Positions 7,238-15,622 of a stretch of DNA of 47,527 nucleotides are shown here, in pieces. Each line of letters begins with the position of its first letter. Position 1 is the first letter of the stretch. The position numbers and the translations under genes were made by a program. The notes below the pieces were generated by a model. It searched no databases. It had not been told where the DNA came from and was given only the letters and a program-made list of their open reading frames with translations. The stretch lies in the NCBI GenBank assembly GCA_949398305.1, contig CASLVD010000007.1:1-47527 (forward strand), given 5' to 3'. Source of the DNA: an uncultured Candidatus Melainabacteria bacterium (GTDB lineage Bacteria; Cyanobacteriota; Vampirovibrionia; Gastranaerophilales; Gastranaerophilaceae).

Positions 7238-7708
7238 TTAAGCAGCATCTGTGGTAAACAAGTCTAAGAATTCACCTGTAAATGCTCTCGGGCTTTCGTT
7301 TCTTTGACTAAAGCCTGCGATTACCTGCTCTTGTCTTTCAGGTGTAAATGTTCTCAATACTGTTGCATTAGCATCAAAATCTACTGATGATGTCACAGCG
7401 GCATCACGTACCTCCGGTGAAGCATATTTTGCAGCAAATGCAATTGGATCTTTTGCAAATTCTTTATCAATTTTTGCATAATTTGTTTCCTGCGAAGGTG
7501 CTTGTTTTACAAACCCTAAAGCCTTATTCATTTCGGCTTTTACTTCCAGTTCACTCATATCCACAGTAAAATCTGTTTTAGTTTCTTTTGCTCCCTGAGC
7601 CGGATTAGCATTTTTAGGTGCTTGAGTCTTTTCAGTTTTTCCAGTTCCGTCAAGCTTTCCGGCTTGTGAAGCGAAAATTTTTCTAAGTCCATGTAAATAA
7701 TCACCCAT
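7238..7708 (-). CDS. Unknown protein, unit B
   Basis: 156 residues, not recognised, with no signal peptide or membrane helix. A polar Lys/Gln/Asn/Pro-rich stretch (about 18-45) precedes a mostly helical remainder. The C-terminus, GEFLDLFTTDAA, resembles the GPFAELFA end of the neighbouring 6660-7070 protein, although the rest of the two proteins shows no clear similarity. AGGAG lies about 9 nt before the ATG. Leader, 3' UTR and terminator closely match those of the neighbour, so the two look like parallel single-gene units under similar control. A role as a secreted or surface-associated protein cannot be argued from sequence. Confidence 0.7.
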   Translation of the reverse strand: MGDYLHGLRKIFASQAGKLDGTGKTEKTQAPKNANPAQGAKETKTDFTVDMSELEVKAEMNKALGFVKQAPSQETNYAKIDKEFAKDPIAFAAKYASPEVRDAAVTSSVDFDANATVLRTFTPERQEQVIAGFSQRNESPRAFTGEFLDLFTTDAA

Positions 7709-7727
7709 TTGTCGAATCTCCTTTTTT

Positions 7728-7737
7728 ACTCACATAC
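7728..7737. repeat. Flanking inverted repeat, 5' copy of unit B
   Basis: ACTCACATAC on the plus strand, pairing perfectly with 7212-7221. It is in the leader just upstream of the Shine-Dalgarno. Confidence 0.5.
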
Positions 7738-7895
7738 TCTCTTATGAGTCTTTACTATTAATCATCCTATCGTTTTCGATTTTCATCTTACGTATATATA
7801 AAGTATTTAAGTTTTCAATAATTGCGTTAAAAGATTCAAATATTACAAAATGTTAACATGTCAAATTCCATGAGGGATGCGGGTTTGAACAAGAA

Positions 7896-7913
7896 ATTAG
7901 CCGAATGGCTAAT
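7896..7913. promoter_or_regulatory. Inverted repeat upstream of the LuxR-type gene
   Basis: ATTAGCC-GAAT-GGCTAAT, a perfect 7-bp inverted repeat about 60 nt before the ATG at 7974. It could be an operator or a leader hairpin. The rest of 7738-7973 is AT-rich; I see no further gene in it. Confidence 0.35.
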
Positions 7914-7973
7914 ATGACAGTATTTTATTTTGTGTTTAAGATTAAACATTGGAATGAGTATTTATAAGGAATT

Positions 7974-8201
7974 ATGAATAAGATGAAAAATCAAAATTAT
8001 ACTGAAAGAGAATTGGAAGTATTGAAATATTTAATGCAGGGAATGACAAATAAAGAAATTGCAGAAATTTTAATGATAACTCATCACACAGTAAAAGCAC
8101 ATGTTGCAGCAATTATCAGAAAATCAGATGGTGCTAAAAACAGACTCGATGCGGCAATGATAGCTAATGCTAAAGGTTTTGCTAATCCTCGTCTAGACTA
8201 A
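7974..8201 (+). CDS. LuxR-type (GerE) HTH protein, DNA-binding domain only
   Basis: 75 residues containing little beyond a LuxR/GerE domain. [20 protein letters not shown], then [20 protein letters not shown], matches the family's four-helix pattern including the TVKxH recognition helix. There is no receiver, PAS or autoinducer-binding domain, so it must be controlled by abundance or a partner. AAGGA precedes the ATG at close spacing. Its 3' end overlaps the convergent lepA 3' end by 20 bp, so each transcript must stop inside or run through the other. Target genes unknown. Confidence 0.85.
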   Translation: MNKMKNQNYTERELEVLKYLMQGMTNKEIAEILMITHHTVKAHVAAIIRKSDGAKNRLDAAMIANAKGFANPRLD

Positions 8202-9984
8202 GAACTGCCATAAATGCTTCTTGCGGAACTTCCACACTTCCGACAGATTTCATACGTTTTTTACCTTTTTTCTGTTTTTCAAGAAGTTTACGTTTACGTG
8301 AAATATCACCGCCATAACATTTAGCAAGAACGTTTTTGCGCATTGCCTTAATTGTAGTTCTTGCAATGACTCTGCCGCCAACAGCCGCTTGAACCGGAAC
8401 TTCAAACAGTTGACGCGGAATAATTTCTTTTAATTTTGTAGTTAATTTTTGACCGATATAAAACGCACTGTCCTCGTGACAAATTACAGACAAAGCATCG
8501 ACAACTTCACCTGATAACATAATATCGAGTTTTACAAGTTTTGAACGTTTGTATTCACTGAATTCATAATCCAAACTTGCATAACCTTTGGTTCTTGATT
8601 TTAACTGATCATAAAAATCAGTAATGACTTCGCTTAACGGAATTTCATACGCTAAATCAACACGAACTTTATCAAGATAAGTCATATTAATAAATATGCC
8701 GCGTTTTGTTTGAGCTAAATCCATTAACGTACCGACATATTCATTCGGAGTAATTATTTGAACTTTTACATAAGGTTCTTCAATAAATTCTCTATATTGT
8801 GCGCCGGGAAGATTTGCAGGGTTATCAATTTCAACAACTTCACCATTTGTTTTATGAACCTTGTAAACTACAGACGGTGCTGTAGTTACTAGCGATAAGT
8901 CATATTCTCGCTCAAGTCGTTCCTGCGCGATCTCCATATGAAGCATTCCCAAAAATCCGCATCGAAAACCAAAACCTAATGCGCTTGAGGTTTCCGGTTC
9001 AAATGTAATACTACTGTCATTAAGTTTAAGTTTTTCAAGAGCTTCTTTAAGGTCGCTATAATCCTCGTTATCAACAGGATATAGCCCCGAAAATACCATT
9101 GGTAAAGCTTCTTTATAACCCGGAAGTGCTTCTTGTGCCGGTCTTTCAACATTTGTAATAGTATCACCGACAAAACGGGTTAATTCTTTAATAGACCCCG
9201 CGAAATAACCTACATCACCGCAGGTAAGTTTTTTAACAGGCATTCTGGCAGGAGTTTGATAACCCAGTTCAACAACTTCATATTCTTTATTTGAAGCCAT
9301 AAAACGAATTTTATCACCAATAGAAATTGTTCCATCAACAACTTTAAAATAACAAACAGTTCCCAGATATTGATCATAAACACTGTCAAAAACAAGTGCT
9401 CTTAAGGGTTTATCTGAATTATCATCAGGCGCAGGCACATAGTTTACAACAGCTTCCAAAACTTCATCAATTCCTACACCGGTTTTGGCACTTACAGGAA
9501 TTGCCATAGAAGCATCAATTCCTAATATTTCTTCAATTTCTTGTCTTACACGTTCGACATCAGCTGAAGGAAGATCGATTTTATTAATTACCGGAATAAT
9601 TTCCAGATTTTGTTCGATTGCAAGATAAACATTTGCAAGTGTTTGCGCTTCAACACCCTGAGTCGCATCAACAATCAAAAGCGCGCCTTCACAAGCCGCT
9701 AATGAACGGGAAACCTCGTAAGAAAAATCCACGTGCCCCGGGGTATCAATCAAATTAAGCTCGTAACTTTTACCGTCAGATGCAATATAATTCATTCTTG
9801 CTGCGTTTAACTTGATAGTAATACCGCGTTCGCGTTCAATATCCATTGAATCTAAAAGCTGTTCCTGCATATCACGCTGTGCAACAGTACCTGTTTTTTC
9901 TAATAATCTGTCAGCTAATGTTGATTTTCCGTGGTCAATATGGGCAATTATACAAAAATTTCTTACATTTTCTCTGGTTTTCAT
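8182..9984 (-). CDS. lepA: Elongation factor 4 (LepA)
   Basis: 600 residues from the ATG at 9984. LepA is a translational GTPase of the 70S ribosome, thought to remodel or back-translocate stalled elongation complexes. The P-loop AHIDHGKST (14-22), DTPGH and NKID motifs are intact. The C-terminal LepA-specific region ends with the family's [20 protein letters not shown] stretch. A longer frame from 10023 adds 13 hydrophobic residues. I reject it because a good promoter (TTTACA-16-TATAAT) overlaps that stretch, and transcription would start at or beside the ATG at 9984. No Shine-Dalgarno is present, so translation is probably leaderless. Confidence 0.96.
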   Translation of the reverse strand: MKTRENVRNFCIIAHIDHGKSTLADRLLEKTGTVAQRDMQEQLLDSMDIERERGITIKLNAARMNYIASDGKSYELNLIDTPGHVDFSYEVSRSLAACEGALLIVDATQGVEAQTLANVYLAIEQNLEIIPVINKIDLPSADVERVRQEIEEILGIDASMAIPVSAKTGVGIDEVLEAVVNYVPAPDDNSDKPLRALVFDSVYDQYLGTVCYFKVVDGTISIGDKIRFMASNKEYEVVELGYQTPARMPVKKLTCGDVGYFAGSIKELTRFVGDTITNVERPAQEALPGYKEALPMVFSGLYPVDNEDYSDLKEALEKLKLNDSSITFEPETSSALGFGFRCGFLGMLHMEIAQERLEREYDLSLVTTAPSVVYKVHKTNGEVVEIDNPANLPGAQYREFIEEPYVKVQIITPNEYVGTLMDLAQTKRGIFINMTYLDKVRVDLAYEIPLSEVITDFYDQLKSRTKGYASLDYEFSEYKRSKLVKLDIMLSGEVVDALSVICHEDSAFYIGQKLTTKLKEIIPRQLFEVPVQAAVGGRVIARTTIKAMRKNVLAKCYGGDISRKRKLLEKQKKGKKRMKSVGSVEVPQEAFMAVLSLDED

Positions 9985-9991
9985 ACTTTTG

Positions 9992-10019
9992 ATTATATAT
10001 GAAAAAAATCTATTGTAAA
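9992..10019 (-). promoter_or_regulatory. lepA promoter, probable leaderless start
   Basis: TTTACA (10019-10014), 16-nt spacer, TATAAT (9997-9992), then 7 nt to the ATG. Confidence 0.55.
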
Positions 10020-10035
10020 ACAAGATTATACTGCA

Positions 10036-10065
10036 TTAAAAAAGGAGGCTTTATTTACCTCCTTT
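10036..10065 (-). terminator. Terminator of the 52-residue gene
   Basis: AAAGGAGG/CCTCCTTT (10041-10048 and 10058-10065), followed on the minus strand by TTTAATG. Confidence 0.75.
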
Positions 10066-10080
10066 AATTTCTTTTTATAA

Positions 10081-10155
10081 ATTCAAGCTGTTCCTGGTTT
10101 TAAACCTTAGAGAACAATCCCTCCGATAAGCAGTTTTCCCTTACCGGACTTGAAT
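10081..10155 (-). ncRNA. Structured 3' UTR or RNA, three-way junction
   Basis: The minus strand folds into a closed three-way junction. P1 is ATTCAAG/CTTGAAT (10155-10149 with 10087-10081). P2 is TCCGGTAAG/CTTATCGGA (10148-10140 with 10130-10122), stacked directly on P1. P3 begins with GTTC/GAAC (10115-10112 with 10093-10090) and contains an inner GGTTT/AAACC. One P2 pair is G-U on the minus strand but A-C on the plus strand, which supports minus-strand transcription. It lies between the 52-codon gene and its terminator. I could not match it to a known RNA class. Confidence 0.5.
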
Positions 10156-10182
10156 AGTTCCGGTACATTCCGGGTTAAGATT

Positions 10183-10341
10183 TTAAGCTAAACCCAACAC
10201 TTTTTTGTACCAAGAGAAAGATTCCAGCTCAGTACCATTAAATGTTGTTTTAGTACATTGAGTTTTCAAATAATTTTCAAACTCATCAGTGAATTTTGAT
10301 TTCACTTTTTTTGTTTCTTTTTCAGAAATTGATGTTGACAT
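10183..10341 (-). CDS. 52-residue unknown small protein
   Basis: Small gene reading MSTSISEKETKKVKSKFTDE at its start and SWYKKVLGLA at its end. It is basic and helical in its first half, with a single Cys and no signal peptide or membrane helix. Support for being real: AAAGGAG 8 nt before the ATG, an extended -10 TGG-TATAAT about 46 nt upstream, and an intrinsic terminator downstream. It thus forms a complete monocistronic unit of about 340 nt. Unusually, about 110 nt of folded 3' UTR separates the stop from the terminator. Function unknown. Confidence 0.7.
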   Translation of the reverse strand: MSTSISEKETKKVKSKFTDEFENYLKTQCTKTTFNGTELESFSWYKKVLGLA

Positions 10342-10386
10342 AGAACCTACTCCTTTTTACACTTTTATAAGTTGAGAACCTGTCAT

Positions 10387-10395
10387 ATTATACCA
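10387..10395 (-). promoter_or_regulatory. Extended -10 of the 52-residue gene
   Basis: TGG-TATAAT on the minus strand. Expected start near 10380 gives a leader of about 39 nt. Between here and 10602 the DNA is AT-rich and should hold the promoter of the TPR gene at 10603; no confident -35/-10 pair was found. Confidence 0.5.
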
Positions 10396-10602
10396 TGAAA
10401 ATCATGATATTTCTAGTATTAAACCCGATTACGAGAATTTTTTGTTAGTATGAGAGAGTTTTAATTGTAAATTTTTATTAAGCGGGTTTGTTTTTATAAA
10501 AATTTAGATATTAACCGGAGCGTTTTGTTAAAATTTTGTCAAAAATATTACCCGATTGAACGTTTTTATGATAAAATTTTGGTGTAAAGTTTTTGAGGCG
10601 CT

Positions 10603-12696
10603 ATGAAAATTAAAAAGTCATTATTAACAACTATTTTAGTTTCTACATTGATATTTAGCAGTACACCTGTTATGACACAAATGTCACCTGAAGCAAGCGT
10701 TTTGTATCAGGAAGCTTGCAGTGCAGAACATCAGCAGGATTTAAAAGAAGCAATTTCAAAGCTTGAACAGGCAATAAAACTCTCAGGCGGAGATTCTATG
10801 CTTTATACAAAACTTGCCGGTTTATATTCTGAAATTGATGACTCTGAAAAAGCCCTCGCAACTTACAAAAAAGTTATCGAACTTAAACCGGATGATGCTT
10901 TTGTTTATATCAGTATCGGAAGTATTTACGAAAACCAGGGTAAATATAAAGAAGCTTTGCAGGCTTATGAAAAAGCTCTGGATATATTTCCTGAATACAA
11001 ATACAACTATTACAATATTGCAAATGCTCAATATCAATTGAGAGATTACAATAACGCAATCAAAAACTATAATACTTTCCTTGAAACATACGCTCAGCAC
11101 GCCGAATCAAGAGAAAACCTTGCATCATCATATCTTTCAATAAAGGATTATAATAACGCTTCAAAACAGTTTAAAAGAATTTATGACAGAAATCCTGAAT
11201 CATTCAAAAACTTTTCAGAATACGGAATTGCACTGTTAAACACCAACGATTCCGAAAAAGCCGCAGAAATGCTTGAAAAAGCAATCGAAATTGATCCTGA
11301 GAACAATTCTGCACACCTTGGACTTGCACAGGCTTACCAGGATTTAGGCAAGAATGATATGTCATACGAACAGTATCAAGTTGTTTTGGCAAAAGTTCCA
11401 AACCTGAATACAGTAAGACTTGATTATGCTAATCTTCTTGCTGATATGGATAAAAATACAGAAGCTATTGCCCAATACAATATGTATATTAAAGCATTTC
11501 CGAATGATATTAACGGATATATCAGAATTGCTGATGTCTATAAAGAAATGAATATTTTCGATAAAGCTCTGGAAAATTATTTAATTGCAGAAGAAAAAGA
11601 TAATACAAACCTTGGCTTAAAGAAAAATATAGCGCTATGCTATCACAACAGAAAAGATTTCAACAACGCAATCAAGTACTACGATGAAATCTTATCAGCA
11701 GAATCAGATAATTACGAAGCTAAAGTAAATAAAGCTCTTGCGCTTCACGCACTTCACAGATACGAAGATGCTATAACTCTTTACCGTGAATCTTTAGCAA
11801 TTAAAAATGATAAAACCATTAAGGATAATTTAAATAACGCACTTGTTGCAAGAGGACATGAATTACTTGAAATCGAAAAATACGACAGTGCTATGACTAA
11901 CTTTAAAACTGCAATCAAAGAAGGTTACTCAGACGGTTTTGCATATTACGGAATGGCTAAAGTCTACAGAGCTCAGGGCAATAACACAAAAGCTTCCGAA
12001 AATTATGAAAAAGCAATTTCACTTGATCCTGATAAAACACAGTATTCAGCAGAATACAGTGATTTTATTTCATCATTGTATAAACCAAAAACAACTTATG
12101 ACGATACTTCCACATCTGAAATTGCAATTGTAAATATTACTCTTGACAACCTTGAGGAAAACAACGTAAGTAATGCTAAAACAACAGAAACTGCTTCCGG
12201 ACCTATTGTTAAAACATCTTCTATAACAATGAAACAAAATGAAGATTTAATCCTTGAAGGAGATAAAAATCTTAAAAACAACAACTTAGATGCCGCTGTA
12301 AGAAATTACCAAGACGCATTGCAGCTTGTACCTAATGATGCAGTGACACTGCTAAAAATCGGTAATATATATAATACAAAAAATGAAAATACAAAAGCTA
12401 TAAATTATTATCAGAAATCAATTATAGTAAACCCTGATTATACAGACGGCTGGTTTAATTTAGGTTTAGGCTACATAAACGAAAACAACCTCATAGAAGC
12501 CCAAAAAAGTTTTGAAAGAGTAATTTCACTGGATTCTGATTATAATGTCGGATATGCGTATTACGCTCTTGGCAGAACTTTTGAACATCAGGGAAAAACA
12601 GCAGAAGCTATAAAAAATTACAAATTATTTATCAAACACAACAACGATAAAGAAATGATTAATTCTGTTCAGGAACAAATTAAACAATTGCAATAA
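10603..12696 (+). CDS. Secreted TPR-repeat protein
   Basis: 697 residues. An N-terminal signal sequence (about 1-26, ending STPVMTQ) is followed by tandem tetratricopeptide repeats along nearly the full length. They show the usual A-xx-Y-xx-L and P-spacing patterns, for example AIELDPENNSAHLGLAQAYQ. A repeat-poor linker at about 497-550 separates the main array from a C-terminal set of three or four repeats. TPR arrays are protein-protein scaffolds, and the signal sequence places this one in the periplasm or on the envelope. GAGG lies 6 nt before the ATG. Only 2 bp separate it from the next gene, a probable lipoprotein, suggesting a shared complex. Confidence 0.85.
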   Translation: MKIKKSLLTTILVSTLIFSSTPVMTQMSPEASVLYQEACSAEHQQDLKEAISKLEQAIKLSGGDSMLYTKLAGLYSEIDDSEKALATYKKVIELKPDDAFVYISIGSIYENQGKYKEALQAYEKALDIFPEYKYNYYNIANAQYQLRDYNNAIKNYNTFLETYAQHAESRENLASSYLSIKDYNNASKQFKRIYDRNPESFKNFSEYGIALLNTNDSEKAAEMLEKAIEIDPENNSAHLGLAQAYQDLGKNDMSYEQYQVVLAKVPNLNTVRLDYANLLADMDKNTEAIAQYNMYIKAFPNDINGYIRIADVYKEMNIFDKALENYLIAEEKDNTNLGLKKNIALCYHNRKDFNNAIKYYDEILSAESDNYEAKVNKALALHALHRYEDAITLYRESLAIKNDKTIKDNLNNALVARGHELLEIEKYDSAMTNFKTAIKEGYSDGFAYYGMAKVYRAQGNNTKASENYEKAISLDPDKTQYSAEYSDFISSLYKPKTTYDDTSTSEIAIVNITLDNLEENNVSNAKTTETASGPIVKTSSITMKQNEDLILEGDKNLKNNNLDAAVRNYQDALQLVPNDAVTLLKIGNIYNTKNENTKAINYYQKSIIVNPDYTDGWFNLGLGYINENNLIEAQKSFERVISLDSDYNVGYAYYALGRTFEHQGKTAEAIKNYKLFIKHNNDKEMINSVQEQIKQLQ

Positions 12697-12698
12697 CT

Positions 12699-13115
12699 AT
12701 GAAAAAGTTTTTATTATTTTTAGTAACAGTATTTTTTGTAATATTTACCTGCGGCTGTGATAATGAACAGTCATTGATATTGTTTAACAAGTACAAATTC
12801 ACTCCTGACACTATAAATTCGCCAAGTAATACCAATGTTTTCAAGCCAAATGAACGGATTTATTATCTTGTTACTCTGCCAAAACCTGTTGAATCAAAGT
12901 TTTTAATGATTCAAATCGTCAAAGTCGGCGGAGACAAAGACGAAAGACTCGGTTATGACCTTGTCTGGGGTAAAAAAGTTAAACTAAGAGATGAACAAAA
13001 GCATTATTACACGGATTACGTTGTCTTAAACGGAACAGGCGCGTACATTATGAAGGTTTATTCCCGCGATAATCCGACCAAAATTTTAACAACCGGTAAT
13101 TTTTACGTGAAGTAA
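12699..13115 (+). CDS. Probable lipoprotein, unknown function
   Basis: 138 residues. A hydrophobic N-terminal segment (4-17) runs into TCGCDN. This could be a lipoprotein signal, although the residues before each Cys do not match a canonical lipobox well. The rest looks beta-rich (RIYYLVTLPKP, KFLMIQIVKV, AYIMKVYSRD), as in a small immunoglobulin-like domain. The start follows the TPR stop by 2 bp with no separate Shine-Dalgarno, so translation is probably coupled. Confidence 0.65.
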   Translation: MKKFLLFLVTVFFVIFTCGCDNEQSLILFNKYKFTPDTINSPSNTNVFKPNERIYYLVTLPKPVESKFLMIQIVKVGGDKDERLGYDLVWGKKVKLRDEQKHYYTDYVVLNGTGAYIMKVYSRDNPTKILTTGNFYVK

Positions 13116-13155
13116 TTTTATTTTTCTTTTATAATGTATAAAAAAGGGGATAGTT

Positions 13156-13554
13156 ATGTTAAAAGATAAAGCAGCACAGTATTATAACAGCGGATTTTCA
13201 TGTTCTGAAAGTATCATAAAAGCTTGTATTGACGAGGGTTTATGTCCTGAGGAATTTTTACCTTTGGCAACATCATTCTCAGCAGGAATGTCATCAGGAT
13301 GTCTTTGCGGTGCAGTTGCGGCTTCTCAAATGGTATCAGGATATCATTTTGGCAGAGATAATAAATTTGGAAATTCTGTTATTGCAAGAGAAAAAGCCGC
13401 AGAATTTGTAAAAGCTTTTAAAGAAAGAAATAAAGTTACCTGCTGCAAGGTTTTATCATCAAAACTTGAAGGTGCAGCTAAAAAAGAACATTGTACAAAA
13501 CTTGTTACCGATGCTGCTGAAATTTTAGAAGAACTAATTAAGGTAAAAGTATAA
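13156..13554 (+). CDS. C_GCAxxG_C_C family redox-type protein
   Basis: 132 residues with the Cys pattern of this family: FSCSES near residue 15, GCLCGA near 54-59, and TCCKVL and EHCTKL in the second half. The fold is helical, and the cysteines are believed to hold a metal or take part in redox chemistry; the reaction is not known. GGGG precedes the ATG. Its stop codon overlaps the start of the next gene (TAATG), so it is co-translated with the endonuclease IV-like protein. Confidence 0.8.
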   Translation: MLKDKAAQYYNSGFSCSESIIKACIDEGLCPEEFLPLATSFSAGMSSGCLCGAVAASQMVSGYHFGRDNKFGNSVIAREKAAEFVKAFKERNKVTCCKVLSSKLEGAAKKEHCTKLVTDAAEILEELIKVKV

Positions 13555-14393
13555 TGCCAAATTTAGATAAATTAAACTTTTTAACAGCCGGAATGCCTTT
13601 ATCAACAGGAAAAGGCGGATATCCGAGAGCTTTTGAAATTATAGAAGAAATGGGACTTGACGGTTTGGAAGTTGAATTTGTTCACGGTGTTAGAATGTCA
13701 GATGAAACCCGTGCACTTTTAAACAAAATCCAGCAAGAAAAAAATCTTATTTTAACCGCTCATGGTCCGTTTTATATTAACTTAAATTCAAAAGAAGAAG
13801 ATAAAGTGGAAGCAAGCGTTCAAAGAATCATAGATACAGCTCAGGCAGCATCTGATTTTGGCGGATACAGTATAACATATCACGCGGCATTTTATATGGG
13901 GAAAGACAAGGAAACTGTCTACCAACAGGTCAGAACTCAAACCCAAAAGATTATTGAAACTCTTAAAAAACAAAATATTAAAATGTGGATTCGTCCTGAA
14001 ACTACAGGCAAAGCAACCCAGTGGGGAGATTATGAGGAAATCATAAGACTTTCAAAAGAATTTGAACAGGTTTTACCTTGTATAGATTTTTCGCATATTC
14101 ATGCCCGTACAGCCGGAGAATACAATACATACGATGAGTTTTGCAAAGTCTTAGACAGAATCGGAACAGAGCTTGGTGATTTTGCTTTGAATAATTTCCA
14201 CGCACATTTAGCCGGAATAGATTATTCTTCAAAAGGCGAAAAGCGCCACCTTATTTTAGAAGAATCCGATATGAACTATAAAGACTTGTTAAAAGCTTTA
14301 AAAGAATTCCACGTTAAAGGAGCGCTTGTCTGCGAAAGCCCGAATATTGAAACAGATACTAAAATCTTAAAAGATTATTATATGAGTTTGTAA
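13554..14393 (+). CDS. Endonuclease IV-like TIM-barrel protein
   Basis: 279 residues, matching the AP endonuclease 2 / Nfo family. Probable metal ligands appear in order: H in LTAHGPFYINL, H in ITYHAAF, E in IRPETTGK, D and H in CIDFSHIHA, H in NNFHAHLAG, RH in GEKRHLIL, and E in VCESPN. Endonuclease IV cuts DNA 5' of abasic sites with a trinuclear zinc centre. The pattern is well kept, so DNA repair is the likely role. A sugar isomerase of the same fold is the alternative. Confidence 0.85.
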   Translation: MPNLDKLNFLTAGMPLSTGKGGYPRAFEIIEEMGLDGLEVEFVHGVRMSDETRALLNKIQQEKNLILTAHGPFYINLNSKEEDKVEASVQRIIDTAQAASDFGGYSITYHAAFYMGKDKETVYQQVRTQTQKIIETLKKQNIKMWIRPETTGKATQWGDYEEIIRLSKEFEQVLPCIDFSHIHARTAGEYNTYDEFCKVLDRIGTELGDFALNNFHAHLAGIDYSSKGEKRHLILEESDMNYKDLLKALKEFHVKGALVCESPNIETDTKILKDYYMSL

Positions 14394-14411
14394 TTAAAGT
14401 TTTTCCGTATT

Positions 14412-14440
14412 TTGCCGTAATTCATGATGCAACTTATAAC
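14412..14440 (+). promoter_or_regulatory. Promoter of the 14456 gene
   Basis: TTGCCG (14412-14417), 17-nt spacer, TATAAC (14435-14440). Predicted start near 14447 lies after the first in-frame ATG (14444) and so supports translation from 14456. Confidence 0.6.
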
Positions 14441-14455
14441 ATTATGAGGCATGGT

Positions 14456-14824
14456 ATGTTTAATTCTGTAAATAATCCTTTTGGTCAACGTATTGAATCC
14501 GCGAAATCTACAGGTCAGGATAAGCAGCAAAAAGGTCAAGAACAACAAAAAGATGAAGAAAAAAGATATCTCGAAAATGATGAAAAAGATGAGGTAAAAC
14601 TTGGCGGATTACCAATTTTAACAGAAGATGAAGTTTTATCAATGACCAAAAGTTACATTGAACGGTTAAAATCAGAAAACGATACCCGTGAAAAAGTTAT
14701 CCAAAAACTTGACAAATTCTTAGCAAAATTTGACGTGAAAAAATTTATGAAACAGAACCCTAATATGACAAGTGCTGATTTTCATATGATAATGTATAAT
14801 GAAACTGCGGATTTGGTAAACTAA
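14456..14824 (+). CDS. Unknown charged helical protein
   Basis: 122 residues from the ATG at 14456, preceded by GAGG at 6 nt. The first part (10-45) is Gln/Lys/Glu/Asp-rich and probably disordered. The second part (about 50-118) is predicted helical and coiled-coil-like (EVLSMTKSYIERLKSE, VIQKLDKFLAKF). There is no signal peptide. I do not recognise the family. Its stop overlaps the stop region of the convergent pseudopilin gene by 4 bp. Confidence 0.65.
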   Translation: MFNSVNNPFGQRIESAKSTGQDKQQKGQEQQKDEEKRYLENDEKDEVKLGGLPILTEDEVLSMTKSYIERLKSENDTREKVIQKLDKFLAKFDVKKFMKQNPNMTSADFHMIMYNETADLVN

Positions 14825-15546
14825 TTCTTTTTATCTTTTATAATAATTCCGGCAGATTCTTTCATCATTCTGGCTGTTGTTTTTCCTGCACTGCCAATAT
14901 CAAACGTACATCCACAGCCTGTTTCAGGCATGATACCTAATTGAGTAACACTTATATTACCATTTGAAAGAACTGATTCTGTAGCCTTTACTGAAAACGG
15001 AAAAATATCCTGCCCCCATTTATTAGGACCTTTTCGTCCGTTTACATCAATTGCAGCTATTTTCAAACTTCCTGCAGAATCAGTAAGTATTATCATACTA
15101 TTATCAAGAACATATGCACCGACATTATCATAACTTACAAAACAGCCGTTCGCTGTCGGATAATTTTCCGGAACACATCCTAAATCAACAGCATCTCCTT
15201 CACAAATTTTTGTTACACCCATTGCACGGAGAAAACTGTCTGTAAGCACCCGACAACCACCGTTATCTGAAACTGTAGTTCCTGCTGCTATATTTAAACC
15301 AAATTCTTTTTTTTCATCATCTGTTGGCAATAAATAACATTGATAAATCTTACCTTCATCGATAGTAATTGTTTTTAACGCAGAATTCATTTTGGAATAA
15401 GCAGTTCTAAATTCTGCAAGTCTTGCCCTTTGCTGAACAGAAGCACCAACTGTTGACAGCGTCATTGTTGCAAGTGCCCCTAAAAGTGCTATTGTTAATA
15501 AAACTTCAGATAGTGTATACGCAAATTTTTTATTCATCAAACTCAT
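14821..15546 (-). CDS. Pseudopilin-like protein
   Basis: 241 residues. A short basic leader (MSLMNKKFA) precedes YTLSEVLLTIALLGALATMT, which resembles a prepilin N-terminal helix with Glu at the +5 equivalent, but the usual Gly before the cleavage point is Ala. A C-terminal head with several Cys follows (for example CGCTFDIG), probably disulfide-bonded. It may be processed by a prepilin peptidase and assembled as a minor pilin. The alternative Met at residue 4 is possible. It lacks the repeat-encoded leader of the 2512-3285 gene. Confidence 0.8.
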   Translation of the reverse strand: MSLMNKKFAYTLSEVLLTIALLGALATMTLSTVGASVQQRARLAEFRTAYSKMNSALKTITIDEGKIYQCYLLPTDDEKKEFGLNIAAGTTVSDNGGCRVLTDSFLRAMGVTKICEGDAVDLGCVPENYPTANGCFVSYDNVGAYVLDNSMIILTDSAGSLKIAAIDVNGRKGPNKWGQDIFPFSVKATESVLSNGNISVTQLGIMPETGCGCTFDIGSAGKTTARMMKESAGIIIKDKKN

Positions 15547-15622
15547 ACTTATAAAACCCCGCTTAGGCTATATACTAATTTTACCACATTAATCACTTAC
15601 AGTCAATGGAAAAGGGCTGAAA

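Noticed and set aside
9985-10023. 13-residue N-terminal extension of LepA
   Set aside because: Overlaps a TTTACA-16-TATAAT promoter and has no ribosome-binding site.
10822-11401. Minus-strand frames opposite the TPR gene
   Set aside because: Shadows of the TPR repeats with no start signals; the same holds for other frames opposite real genes.
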